From: JASHPR01 sp963739645
GTDB lineage: Bacteria; Actinomycetota; Actinomycetes; Streptosporangiales; Streptosporangiaceae
Length of the DNA: 64,000 bases
Reading direction: 5' to 3'
NCBI GenBank assembly: GCA_963739645.1
Contig: CAVUBM010000098.1
Location: 1 to 64,000, forward strand
This document shows positions 16,728 through 25,049 of this stretch, one piece after another. The notes beneath the pieces are model-generated. The model was given only the letters and a program-made list of their open reading frames with translations, had not been told where the DNA came from and did not search any database. The stretch's first letter is position 1, and each line of letters begins with the position of its first letter. Both the position numbers and the translations under genes were made by a program.

Positions 16728-17698
16728 CCGGGCTGGCCGAGCAGCTGCCGGACGTGGCCGCGCTGCTGGAAGCCCTGGACGCCGAGGACTACCTGGCCGA
16801 CCCGCCGCTGGGCACCGCGCTGTTCCTCGCGGCGCGGATGGGCCAGCCGCTGCTGCTCGAGGGCGAGCCCGGCGTGGGCAAGACCGAGGCCGCGAAGGCC
16901 CTGGCCGGGGCGCTCGACACGCCGCTGATCAGGCTGCAGTGCTACGAAGGCCTGACCTCCGCCGAAGCGCTCTACGAGTGGAACTACCCCCGGCAGCTGC
17001 TGGCCATCCGGCTGGCCGAGGTCAGGGGCGAGACGCCGCGCGAGGCGGACCTGTTCGGCCCGGACTATCTGCTGGCCCGGCCGCTGCTGGCCGCGATCGA
17101 GCATCCCGGGCCGCGCCCGGCGGTGCTGCTGGTCGACGAGGTCGACCGGGGTGACGACGAGTTCGAGGCGTTCCTGTTCGAGCTGCTGGCCGAGTCCGCG
17201 GTGACCATCCCCGAGCTCGGCACGAGGCGGGCGGCGTTCCCGCCGGTGGTCGTGCTGACCTCGAACCGCACCCGCGACCTGCACGACGCCCTGAAGCGGC
17301 GGTGCCTGTACCACTGGATCGACTACCCGAGCATCGAGCGCGTGGCCGCGATCATCCGGCGCCGGGTGCCCGGCGCAGCCGCCCCGCTGGCCGATCAGGT
17401 CGCGCACGGCGTGGCCCGGCTGCGCGGCCTGGACCTGGCCAAGCCGCCCGGCGTGGCCGAGGCCATCAGCTGGACCGGGGCGCTGAACATGCTCGGCGCC
17501 GAGAAGCTCGACGAGGAATCGGCCGAGCGGACCGCGGGCGCCGTGCTCAAGTACGCCGAGGACCTCAGGGAGGCGCGGGCCAACGGGTTCGGCGCCCTGG
17601 TCACCGGCGAAGCCGTGCCAGCCGCGACGGTCGGCTCGCCGGCCCGAGCAGGGGGCTCCGGGGGGTCATCCCCCCGGGCTAGCAGGGGCGATGGCTGA
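16724..17698 (+). CDS. coxD: CoxD-like MoxR AAA+ ATPase, copy 2
   Basis: An intact 324-residue MoxR-family ATPase. Walker A GEPGVGKTE is at residues 47-55, Walker B VLLVDEVDR at 134-142, and TSNRTRDLHDALKRR near 179-193. It acts with the VWA protein encoded next in CODH active-site maturation. The C-terminal 25 or so residues (from PAATVGSPARAGGSGGSSPR) are encoded by a piece of the dispersed repeat including its hairpin, so the natural end may once have been different. Its stop overlaps the likely coxE2 start. Confidence 0.92.
   Translation: MTGLAEQLPDVAALLEALDAEDYLADPPLGTALFLAARMGQPLLLEGEPGVGKTEAAKALAGALDTPLIRLQCYEGLTSAEALYEWNYPRQLLAIRLAEVRGETPREADLFGPDYLLARPLLAAIEHPGPRPAVLLVDEVDRGDDEFEAFLFELLAESAVTIPELGTRRAAFPPVVVLTSNRTRDLHDALKRRCLYHWIDYPSIERVAAIIRRRVPGAAAPLADQVAHGVARLRGLDLAKPPGVAEAISWTGALNMLGAEKLDEESAERTAGAVLKYAEDLREARANGFGALVTGEAVPAATVGSPARAGGSGGSSPRASRGDG
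17612..17677 (+). repeat. Partial G-rich dispersed repeat, copy E, with perfect hairpin
   Basis: Contains GCCGTGCCAGCCGCGACGG, also found at the flank of copy C, and a perfect hairpin CCGGGGGG-TCAT-CCCCCCGG at 17658-17677. It lies in the last codons of coxD2, just before coxE2. Such a hairpin could slow or stop transcription between the two genes. Confidence 0.6.
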
Positions 17699-18991
17699 GT
17701 CGAGGCCGGCTGCGGCGGCGGTGACCTGGCCGACGTGGTGGCGCGGTTCGGCGCCGCGCTGCGCCGCGCCGGGCTGCCGGTCGGGCCGGACCGGTGTGAG
17801 CGGTTCGCGACCGCGATCACCGTCGCCCGGCCGCCGACGCCCCGGGCGCTCTACCTGTGCGCGCTCGCGACACTTGTGTCCGGCCGGGACCAGATCGAGA
17901 TCCTGCAGGCCGTGTTCAACCAGGTCTTCGGCGGTCTGGCCGACCCGGGCGGCGGGCGCGGCGGCCAGGACGTCTCCGGCTCGGGCCTCAGGTCATCGCA
18001 GGACCTGCTGGCCATGGCCGCCCAGGCGGCGAAGGTCCACGTCAGCGACACGCGGCCGGCCGGGACCCCGGACGCGGGCGAGGGCGAGGCGGACCCGTCC
18101 GAGCTGGAGCGGGAGATCGAGAACCGGTACCTGGGCAGCACCGTGGAACGGCTGGCCGAGAAGGACTTCGCCGAGCTGTCCGAGGCCGAGTTGCTGCTGC
18201 TCGCCGGGCTGATGCGTGATATCAGCCTGGCCGTCCCGCTGCGCCGGTCGCGCCGCCAGCACCGCAGGCCTGGCGGACCGCGCACCGATATGCGATCAAC
18301 CTTGCGGCAGGCCCGGCGTACCGGTGGGGATGCGTACCGGCTCATTTCTCGCGCGCCGTCGCAGCGGCCGCGCCGCCTGGTGGTGCTCTGCGACATCTCC
18401 GGGTCCATGGAGCCCTACGCGCGGGCCATGATCCAGCTGCTCTACTGCGCCGCGGGCGGCGCCCAGGCCGAGGTGTTCAGCTTCGCCACCCGGCTGACCC
18501 GGCTCACGCCCGCGCTGGCCCGGCAGCAGCCCGGCCGGGCGCTGGAGCGGGCAGGCCAGGCCGCGCCCGACTGGCTGGGCGGGACCAAGATCGGTGCCTC
18601 GCTCAAGGAGTTCAACGACATGTACGGCCGCCGCGGCATGGCGCGGGGCGCGGTCATCGTGATCATCTCCGATGGCTGGGACACCGGAGATCCGGAGGTC
18701 CTGCGCCGCGAGATGGAGCGGCTGTCCCTGGTGGCGTACCGCATCGTGTGGGTGAACCCGCGGACCAAGAGCGCCAGGTTCCAGCCCCTGGCCGGGGGCA
18801 TGGCCGCCGCCTGGCCGCACTGCGACGCCGTGGTCAGCGCGCACTCGCTGGCCGCCCTGGACGACCTGGCCGACGCGGTGGCCGACCCCGTCCGGCGCCG
18901 GTCCGCCGTGCGCCCCGGCCTCTCCGAGCCAGCCGACCCCGAACCAGCTGCCGATCCGGCAGCTCCCCAGCCGGCCGCCGCCCCGGCCTGA
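17691..18991 (+). CDS. coxE: CoxE-like VWA-domain protein, copy 2 (frameshift near the start)
   Basis: Probably starts at the ATG at 17691, which overlaps the coxD2 stop by 8 bp; one missing base near 17715 then separates MAESRPAAA from GGDLADVVARFGAALRRAG. A GTG at 17735 is the first start of the unbroken frame (418 residues). Counting from that GTG, the VWA metal-site motif DISGSM is at about 220-225, with GGTKIG and IISDGWDTGD further on. The tail is Pro/Ala-rich and ends inside a 26-bp tandem repeat. It acts with CoxD2. Confidence 0.9.
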
Positions 18992-19030
18992 CCCAGCCGG
19001 CGGCCGCCCCGGCCTGACCCAGCCGGCCGC
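18967..19030 (+). repeat. 26-bp tandem repeat across the coxE2 stop codon
   Basis: Two full units and one partial unit of CCAGCCGGCSGCCGCCCCGG plus CCTGAC (18967, 18993, 19019). Each full unit contains a TGA, so the coxE2 stop is duplicated 26 bases further on. It lies in the gap between two convergent genes. Confidence 0.75.
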
Positions 19031-19054
19031 TGCGATCTGCCCTCCGCCGGCCGG

Positions 19055-19660
19055 TCAGCGGAGCTTTTTCTTGCGTTCCTTGTGCTTGACGGCCATGCCG
19101 CCGAACACGCAGGCGCCCGTGACCCGGAGCAGCGGGGCGTCGGGGCGCATGGACTCGGGTGTCTCGCTGTCAACGTCGCGGCCGCCGAACACCGCGGCGC
19201 CGGAGTCGATCACGCGCATCTCCGGCGGCACGGTGATGGACATCCCGCCGAAAACAGTCACCGCCCGCATGGTGATCTCGCGCCCGGGCAGGATCGCGTC
19301 CCGCAGGTCGATGTCGGCCCCGCCGAAGACGGTCACCACCGTGGTGGTCCCGGGAACCCGCCAGATGCCTTTCCGCGTGGCGCCGCCGAATACCGCGACG
19401 ATCGCGCTGCCGCTGGTGTGCCCGCCCTCGCCCGGCACCGCCACCTGAGCCGGGGCGTCGGCCCGGGCGGGGAGGTCCTCGATCAGCGGCACGATGTCGG
19501 CATGGGTCTTGGCCGCGTAGATCGAGTCGAGGCGCTCCGAGTGCTCCTGCGCGGTCAGCCGGCCCTCGGCGAGGGCCTCGTTGAGCACCGACGCGGCCCG
19601 GTCCCGGTCGGCGTCGGAGGCGCGTAGCCGCGAATTTGTGTTGAAAGGCTGGGGGTCCAT
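19055..19660 (-). CDS. DUF1707 protein with LiaF/YvqF-like C-terminal region
   Basis: A 201-residue protein starting MDPQPFNTNSRLRASDADRD. The N-terminal DUF1707 domain reads LRASDADRDRAASVLNEAL, then EGRLTAQEHSERLDSIYAAK. The C-terminal half carries repeated VxVFGG motifs (IVAVFGGATRKG, VTVFGGADIDLRDA, VTVFGGMSITVP), as in cell-envelope stress proteins of the LiaF/DUF2154 type. No membrane helix is visible, so it is probably cytoplasmic. It is divergent from the ABC-F gene with 45 bp between the starts. Confidence 0.85.
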   Translation of the reverse strand: MDPQPFNTNSRLRASDADRDRAASVLNEALAEGRLTAQEHSERLDSIYAAKTHADIVPLIEDLPARADAPAQVAVPGEGGHTSGSAIVAVFGGATRKGIWRVPGTTTVVTVFGGADIDLRDAILPGREITMRAVTVFGGMSITVPPEMRVIDSGAAVFGGRDVDSETPESMRPDAPLLRVTGACVFGGMAVKHKERKKKLR

Positions 19661-19705
19661 CCGGCTATTGTCGGCCGGACAAGCCAAGCGCGGAAAGGGG
19701 GGCAG

Positions 19706-21313
19706 GTGGGCCACGTCGAGGCGGCACACGTCAGCCACACCCTTCCTGACGGGCGGGTGCTGCTGGACGACGTGTCGTTCCGGGTCGGTGACGGCACGGT
19801 CGCCGCGCTGGTCGGGCCGAACGGCGCCGGCAAGACCACGCTGATCCGGCTGGCCGCCGGGGACATGGTGCCGCAGTCGGGGTCGGTCAGCTCCAGTGGC
19901 GGCCTCGGCGTCATGCGGCAGTTCGTGGGCGGGATCCGGGACGGCTCCACCGTCAGGGACCTGCTGCTGTCGATCTCCCCGGCCCGGGTGCAGGCGGCCG
20001 CGGCGCGGCTGGACGCGGCCGAGCTGGCCATGATGGAGCGCGACGACGAGCCCACCCAGCTGCGTTACGCCGCGGCGCTAGGCGAGTGGGGCGACGCGGG
20101 CGGTTACGACGCGGAGGTGCACTGGGACTCCTGCTGCACCGCCGCTCTGGGCGTGCCGTACGAGCGCTGCCGGTGGCGCGAGGTGCGGACCCTGTCCGGT
20201 GGCGAGCAGAAGCGGCTCGTGCTGGAGTCGCTGCTCCGGGACAAGACCGAGGTGCTGCTGCTGGACGAGCCGGACAACTACCTGGACGTGCCGGGCAAGT
20301 TCTGGCTCGAGCAGCAGCTCGCCGCGACGTCCAAGACCGTGCTGCTGGTCAGCCACGACCGGGAGCTGCTGGCGAACTGCGCCGAGCGGATCATCACCGT
20401 GGAGGACGGGAACGTCTGGGTGCACGGCGGCGGGTTCGCGAGCTACGCGCAGGCCCGGCGGGAGCGCAGCGACCGGCTCGATGAGCTCCGCCGCCGCTGG
20501 GACGAGGAGCACGAGAAGATCAAGCAGCTGGTGCGGATGTACCGGCAGAAGGCGTCTTACAACTCGGACATGGCCTCGCGGCTGCAGGCCGCGGTGACCC
20601 GGCTGCGCAGGTTCGAGGAGGCCGGCCCGCCGGAGCTCGCGCCCCGGGACCAGAACGTGCGGATGCGGCTGCGCGGCGGACGCACCGGCAAACGGGCCGT
20701 GATCTGCGAGAACCTCGAGCTGACCGGGCTGATGCATCCCTTTGATCTTGAGGTCTGGTACGGCGAGCGGGTGGCCGTGCTCGGCTCGAACGGGTCCGGC
20801 AAGTCCCATTTCCTGCGGCTGCTCGCCGGGGAGGACGTGCGGCATTCGGGGGTCGCCCGGCTCGGGGCGCGGGTGGTGCCGGGGCTCTTCGCCCAGACAC
20901 ACACGCGGCCCGACCTGGACGGGCGGACCCCGCGCGAGATCCTCATGACCACCCACGCGCTGCTGCCCAACGAGGCCATGGCGGCGCTGGCCCGTTACGA
21001 GCTGCAGGTCTGCGCCATGCAGCCGTTCGGGACCCTGTCCGGGGGGCAGCAGGCCCGGCTGCAGATCCTGCTGCTGGAGCTGGCCGGGTCCACGCTGCTG
21101 CTGCTCGACGAGCCGACCGACAACCTCGACCTGGCGAGCGCGGAGGCCCTGCAGGAAGGCCTGGAGTCCTATTCCGGCACGGTCGTGGCGGCCAGCCACG
21201 ACCGCTGGTTCGCGCGCTCGTTCGACCGTTTTCTGGTGTTTGGCGCGGATGGTGATGTCTATGAGGCTTCGGAGCCGGTCTGGGACGAGGCCCGAGTGGA
21301 CCGGCCTCGCTGA
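19706..21313 (+). CDS. ABC-F family ATPase (ribosome-associated type)
   Basis: A 535-residue soluble protein with two ABC cassettes and no membrane segments. Cassette 1 has Walker A GPNGAGKTT (37-45), signature LSGGEQKR and LLLDEPDNYLD. The linker is rich in Arg/Lys/Glu (RRERSDRLDELRRRWDEEHE), as in ABC-F proteins. Cassette 2 has GSNGSGKSH, LSGGQQARLQ and LLLDEPTDNLD. Family members act on the ribosome as translation factors or antibiotic-protection proteins; which applies here cannot be told. The start is a GTG after a G-rich ribosome site. Confidence 0.92.
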   Translation: MGHVEAAHVSHTLPDGRVLLDDVSFRVGDGTVAALVGPNGAGKTTLIRLAAGDMVPQSGSVSSSGGLGVMRQFVGGIRDGSTVRDLLLSISPARVQAAAARLDAAELAMMERDDEPTQLRYAAALGEWGDAGGYDAEVHWDSCCTAALGVPYERCRWREVRTLSGGEQKRLVLESLLRDKTEVLLLDEPDNYLDVPGKFWLEQQLAATSKTVLLVSHDRELLANCAERIITVEDGNVWVHGGGFASYAQARRERSDRLDELRRRWDEEHEKIKQLVRMYRQKASYNSDMASRLQAAVTRLRRFEEAGPPELAPRDQNVRMRLRGGRTGKRAVICENLELTGLMHPFDLEVWYGERVAVLGSNGSGKSHFLRLLAGEDVRHSGVARLGARVVPGLFAQTHTRPDLDGRTPREILMTTHALLPNEAMAALARYELQVCAMQPFGTLSGGQQARLQILLLELAGSTLLLLDEPTDNLDLASAEALQEGLESYSGTVVAASHDRWFARSFDRFLVFGADGDVYEASEPVWDEARVDRPR

Positions 21314-21402
21314 CCGCGGCTTGCTAGGCTTCATGAATTCCAGGGATCCTGGTCAGTTATCGGCCAGGTCCGCGTCGGCCACTGGTGGAAGGGTGCGTGC
21401 CC

Positions 21403-21522
21403 GTGAAGAAGCTGCTCCTGATTGCTCTCGTCGGAGTCGGTGTTCTCGCCGTATGGCGGAAGGTTCAGGCCGACCGCGCCGAGCTTGATCTGTGGACCGA
21501 AGCAACGACGGACGACGACTAA
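21403..21522 (+). CDS. DLW-39 family microprotein
   Basis: A GTG start gives a 39-residue protein with an N-terminal hydrophobic helix (KKLLLIALVGVGVLAVW) and the family mark AELDLW before an acidic end. The length and the Asp-Leu-Trp motif match the actinobacterial DLW-39 family. Its place just ahead of a tRNA gene also agrees with the usual neighbourhood in actinomycetes. Function unknown. Confidence 0.85.
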   Translation: MKKLLLIALVGVGVLAVWRKVQADRAELDLWTEATTDDD

Positions 21523-21540
21523 TCCTCTAGTCGGCCGGCC

Positions 21541-22338
21541 GTGCGGCACGCGGATACAACCCATGCGAGCGGCCCGAAGCCGATCTCGCTGGTGTGCTGT
21601 GGCCTGATCGGCACTGTGGTCAGCGACGCCGGCATGATTGACCGCGCGTTCGCCGAGGCCATCGGCACTCAAGGGGTGGTGACCGGTACCGCGGCGTACG
21701 CCCGCTGCATGGCCAAGGTGCACCAGGCCCGGGGGATGTCCACGGCCGAGATCCTGGCCGAACTGTTCCCGGACAGCGAGGCCCGGGCACAGGCCGCCCA
21801 TCTCGCGTTCGACCGGTCCTATGCCGACGCCATCGGACGGATGGGCGTTACGCCCGTGCCGGGAGCTGCCGAAGCCATTGAGAAGCTGACCGGGGCCGGC
21901 ATCCGGGTCTGCCTGATCACCGGCTTCTCCCGCAAGGTCCTGACCATAGTGCTCGACACCCTCGGCTGGTGGGACCTCGTTGACCTGGTGCTGTGCCCCG
22001 AGGACGTGCCGCGGGGGGCTCCCTGGCCCGACCTGGTGCTGGCGGCCATGCTCCGGCTGGGTGTCGAGGACGTGCGCGAGACGGCGGTCGCTCACGACAC
22101 CGCTAATGGCGTCCTGTGCGGGCGACGGGCCGGCGCCAGCATCGTCGCCGGGGACCTCACCGGGCGGCACACCGAGGAGCGGCTCCGCCAGGCAGGCGCC
22201 ACCCACCTGATCTCCAGCATCGCGTACCTGCCTGAGCTCGTCAGCTCTCACGGTGACGCAGCCCCGGCCCCCGGCGCAGGCGATGCGCCAGTGCCGCGGG
22301 TTCCGGAACCTCGAAGGACGGGAACGGCCGAGATCTAG
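21541..22338 (+). CDS. HAD-superfamily-like protein lacking the catalytic aspartate
   Basis: A 265-residue protein of phosphonatase/phosphoglycolate phosphatase shape. Helical cap region and later motifs are visible: CLITGFSRKVL (motif II), APWPDLVLAAM (motif III region), ETAVAHDTANGVLCGRRAGA (motif IV region). The first motif, normally FDxxGT, reads LVCCGLIGTVV, so Gly21 stands where the nucleophilic Asp should be. Motif IV has HDT for GDT and Gly for the second Asp. It may be a non-catalytic relative; a sequence error alone would not explain all the changes. GTG start. Confidence 0.7.
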   Translation: MRHADTTHASGPKPISLVCCGLIGTVVSDAGMIDRAFAEAIGTQGVVTGTAAYARCMAKVHQARGMSTAEILAELFPDSEARAQAAHLAFDRSYADAIGRMGVTPVPGAAEAIEKLTGAGIRVCLITGFSRKVLTIVLDTLGWWDLVDLVLCPEDVPRGAPWPDLVLAAMLRLGVEDVRETAVAHDTANGVLCGRRAGASIVAGDLTGRHTEERLRQAGATHLISSIAYLPELVSSHGDAAPAPGAGDAPVPRVPEPRRTGTAEI

Positions 22339-22404
22339 ACTCCCGTCCGGGTTCCCGGCGGCACCTTCTGACCGCGGGTAACCTAGGATCGCTGCGGCGA
22401 CACT

Positions 22405-22480
22405 GGGGCTATAGCTCAGTTGGAAGAGCACTTGCTTTGCAAGCAAGGGGTCACGAGTTCGAGTCTCGTTAGCTCCACCA
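22405..22480 (+). tRNA. tRNA-Ala (anticodon TGC)
   Basis: A 76-base tRNA. Acceptor stem GGGGCTA pairs with TAGCTCC (one G-T pair), and the CCA end is encoded. The D arm is AGCTCAGTTGGAAGAGC. The anticodon arm is CTTGC-TTTGCAA-GCAAG with anticodon TGC, and the T loop is TTCGAGT. It marks the left edge of the accessory zone. Confidence 0.95.
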
Positions 22481-22813
22481 GAAAGTATCAGCAGGTCACA
22501 GGAATCTCGCTGGCACGTCTGGTGATCTTCACAAAGCGTCTTTCCTGCCTCGTGCCCGATCGGTGCCTGGGCGTCTTCCCGCGGACCCGGCTAGAACTGC
22601 GCTTCAGCTCCCCGACCGCCAGGACACCGGGGGCCACCACGCTGGAAGCTCGCCTAGCTGCTTGCAACCTTCCGTGCACCAATTGCGCCACCCGCAAACC
22701 GACCTTCCAAGCAGGGGTCACGGGCTCGAATCCTGCCGGGCGTGCCGAGCGCGCCGACTCAGAACACCAGATCAGCGCATGTGTGGCGGGGCCGCTCGTC
22801 CATTCATGATGGG
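22481..22813. other. Region with two tRNA-like half fragments (possible attachment-site scar)
   Basis: No gene is supported here. On the minus strand 22660-22694 resembles a tRNA 5' half (GCGGGTGGCGCAATTGGTGC with a D-arm pattern). On the plus strand 22700-22746 resembles a tRNA 3' half (CCAAGCAGGGGTCACGGGCT then CGAATCC), and matches about 80% of the 3' half of the tRNA-Ala 270 bp upstream. This is the picture left by integration and excision of an element at a tRNA gene. The reading is inference. Confidence 0.4.
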
Positions 22814-23326
22814 TCAATTAGGACTTGCCGGTTGGCTGACAAGGAACAGCCACGCGTTAACGACACCGCCGGCGAGACTCGCCATGGCAGCGGGGATCAG
22901 CCAGTACAAGCCGCCACCGGCCTTGACCAGGAAGGTGAGCCCGGCAACGCCAACGAACACGGCGGTGATCGTGTTCGGGGAGAACCGTTCGATGTAGCGG
23001 GCCACCTCCTGATCGCTACCGTGACCAGCTCGCCGGTCCAAGATGAGCATGCATGTGCCCGAGACCACGGCCACCGCAAGCAGCTCCGCACCCAGGGCTG
23101 CCGCAGGCTGAGGAGCCACGAGCAAGACCGCGACCAGGACAGAGGTCACGAACAGGCCCAGGGTCTGAGTGGCGCGGGCCCTGAGGCTGCCCGATGCGGC
23201 CAGCGCGTCACTCTTGACGGACAGCGCAACGAACAACAGGCCCGTCAGCGCCCCGGCAACGGCAGCAAGAGCCTCGCCGAAGCCCGCCCACGGTACCGTC
23301 GAGTACCCCACCGGACGACCTCCCAT
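22814..23326 (-). CDS. Four-helix membrane protein, hypothetical
   Basis: A 170-residue protein with four predicted membrane helices: about 15-38 (GEALAAVAGALTGLLFVALS), 54-72, 76-95 and a helical pair near 118-165. The first helix has the ALTGLLFVALSV pattern seen in a family of actinobacterial integral membrane proteins of unknown role. It stands alone and faces the tRNA. Confidence 0.7.
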   Translation of the reverse strand: MGGRPVGYSTVPWAGFGEALAAVAGALTGLLFVALSVKSDALAASGSLRARATQTLGLFVTSVLVAVLLVAPQPAAALGAELLAVAVVSGTCMLILDRRAGHGSDQEVARYIERFSPNTITAVFVGVAGLTFLVKAGGGLYWLIPAAMASLAGGVVNAWLFLVSQPASPN

Positions 23327-23631
23327 ATCTTCGACCGGACAAACCTGCTGATGGCTTTAGGCTCGCGCTCGGGGATACTCGTTGCACCCGTAGAGTCCCC
23401 GGCCGGTACCCCGGTCTTGCTCTCAGGCCACCCCCGTAGTGCCTCGCCAGACCACGCTCAGCGCGGCGATGCAGGCGGCCAGCGTGCCCAGACTCGGCGG
23501 CCCGGGCGGATCATCCTTGGCGGGCCGCGGTAGCGGCGATCCTTGCCCCGGGATGGTGAGCCGGGGTCATTACGGATCCTCGCCATCCCTAGGGCTAGCC
23601 CTACAGACCACGCCCGAGCAGGCAGGACTCG
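23327..23631. other. Non-coding gap between the membrane protein and the integrase remnant
   Basis: Nothing convincing is seen in these 305 bases. Open frames here are short, lack family features and overlap on both strands. Confidence 0.4.
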
Positions 23632-23781
23632 TCCGTTGCTACCTGCAAGCTTCCACGACCGGTCAGGCACTGGAATGCCCTGGTTGTTGCGCTCCTGGGC
23701 CTCTCGCAGCCGGGCGGCCGCTTGCTTGCGGGTGGCGCCGTAGACAGCGACGCGCTGCTTTGCCAGCAGTACGCGGATCAC
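23632..23781 (-). pseudogene. Tyrosine-recombinase (phage integrase) N-terminal remnant
   Basis: Read on the minus strand, about 40 residues (RVAVYGATRKQAAARLREAQ, ERNNQGIPVPDRS) match the well-known start of actinobacterial phage/ICE integrases (VYGKTRKEA...LREAQ...G.PVPD). The frame then loses all similarity, so the gene is a fragment. Next to the tRNA and the tRNA-like scar, it supports a decayed integrated element. Confidence 0.55.
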
Positions 23782-24174
23782 AGCCTCCGCCAGCTAGCCG
23801 AGAACGGAACCGAAATTCAGTGCTTGTTCCTAGACCCGGACAGCGAGGCGACTCGACATCGAGAGCGCGAAGAAGGATATCCTGATGGGCTTCTGTCCAA
23901 TCTGACCAGGATCAATATCGGTATTATGCGGGAGCGAGTCCGGAGCAAGCTTTCGCCAGAAGGACAAGCGCGCCTGGAGATGGCAACTTACAGCGAGACC
24001 ATCCGGTTCAATATCGTCTTGATCGATAACACCGTAGGGGTCATTCAGCCTTACATGCCAGGTTTGCGTGGCGTTGACTCACCGACGTTCGTCTTGCACC
24101 GCCGCTGGCCCGACCTGGGCTTGTTCCCGATGTTCGAGGCCGTATTCTGCTCCCTGTGGGCGACCAGCAAGTAG
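23722..24174 (+). CDS. DUF5919-like domain protein, probably truncated at its N-terminus
   Basis: The convincing part begins at about 23770: DHSLRQLAENGTEIQCLFLD, PDSEATRHREREEGYPDGL, and a C-terminal part with IVLIDNTVGVIQPYMPG and SPTFVLHRRWP. This resembles the C-terminal DUF5919 domain usually found behind an XRE-type helix-turn-helix. No such domain precedes it here, because the sequence runs into the integrase remnant. The gene was probably cut by a rearrangement. It overlaps the next start. Confidence 0.5.
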   Translation: MLAGGAVDSDALLCQQYADHSLRQLAENGTEIQCLFLDPDSEATRHREREEGYPDGLLSNLTRINIGIMRERVRSKLSPEGQARLEMATYSETIRFNIVLIDNTVGVIQPYMPGLRGVDSPTFVLHRRWPDLGLFPMFEAVFCSLWATSK

Positions 24175-24968
24175 ATGTGAAGGACGCGGCCGAGCTGCTG
24201 ACCGCCGCCACGCGCGCCATGGACATTGCCGCTGACATGGCCAGAAACCGCAGGCCCACCAGCACCAGGCCCAAGGGCGACCGTGACATGGTGACTGACC
24301 TCGACATCGAGATTGAGCGAGCCGTGCAGGCCAGCCTCCACCAGTCGGCACCCGGCGTCGGCTTCCTCAGTGAAGAAGAGAACTCAGACCGAGGCACCGG
24401 CGGACTGACGTGGGCGCTGGACCCCATAGACGGGACCGCCAACCTCGTCCGCGGCCTGCCGCTCTTCGCGGTGTCGCTGGCCCTCATCCGTGAGGAGCGC
24501 CCGGTCCTGGGGATCATCGACCTGCCTGCGCTCAGCCAGCGCTATAGCGCGGTCAAGGGCCAAGGTGCCACGCTCAACGGGCGCCCGCTGCACGTGCGCC
24601 GACCGCGCGACCTGGCCGACGCCATGGTCACCATGGGCGACTACGCCGTTGGCGACAACGCGTCCACGAGGAACGCGCTACGGCTGGCGGTGACAGCCCA
24701 GCTTGCCCGGAAGGTTCTCCGGGTCCGGATGCTCGGCTCAGCCGCCATAGACCTCGTATGGCTGGCCGAGGGCAAGACTGACGTCTGCATAACGCTAGGT
24801 GGCCATCCGTGGGACATCGCGGCAGGACTCGTCATCGCCAGCGAAGCAGGAGCACGGTTCGTTGACCTTGAGGGGCATCCGCATACTCTGCAGTCCAGGT
24901 CGATGATCGGGGCGGCCCCCGATCTCATCCCAGAGGTCATTTGCCTTATCGCGGACGCTCAGGACTAG
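24156..24968 (+). CDS. Inositol monophosphatase family protein
   Basis: A 270-residue Mg-dependent sugar-phosphate phosphatase of the IMPase/SuhB family. Motifs are GDRDMVTDLDIEIERAV, EEEN at the metal site, WALDPIDGTANLVRGLPLFA (site A) and GGHPWDIAAGLVIASEAGA (site B, WDxAAG). Substrates in the family include inositol phosphates, histidinol phosphate and PAP; the exact one is unclear. A GTG at 24156 overlaps the previous gene, and a GTG at 24177 is also possible. Confidence 0.9.
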   Translation: MGDQQVDVKDAAELLTAATRAMDIAADMARNRRPTSTRPKGDRDMVTDLDIEIERAVQASLHQSAPGVGFLSEEENSDRGTGGLTWALDPIDGTANLVRGLPLFAVSLALIREERPVLGIIDLPALSQRYSAVKGQGATLNGRPLHVRRPRDLADAMVTMGDYAVGDNASTRNALRLAVTAQLARKVLRVRMLGSAAIDLVWLAEGKTDVCITLGGHPWDIAAGLVIASEAGARFVDLEGHPHTLQSRSMIGAAPDLIPEVICLIADAQD

Positions 24969-25049
24969 CCGATCCGGTTCTTTCAGAAGGCCGATTGGCT
25001 CGACGCGGCCTGCAATCCTCGCTGTGCCCCTCGCTGTCCTCCGTCAGTA

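Noticed and set aside
22488..22817. A 109-codon minus-strand ORF after the tRNA
   Set aside because: Its residues PAGFEPVTPAW and RVAQLVHG are what translated tRNA-like sequence gives; I treat the region as tRNA-like fragments and not as a gene.
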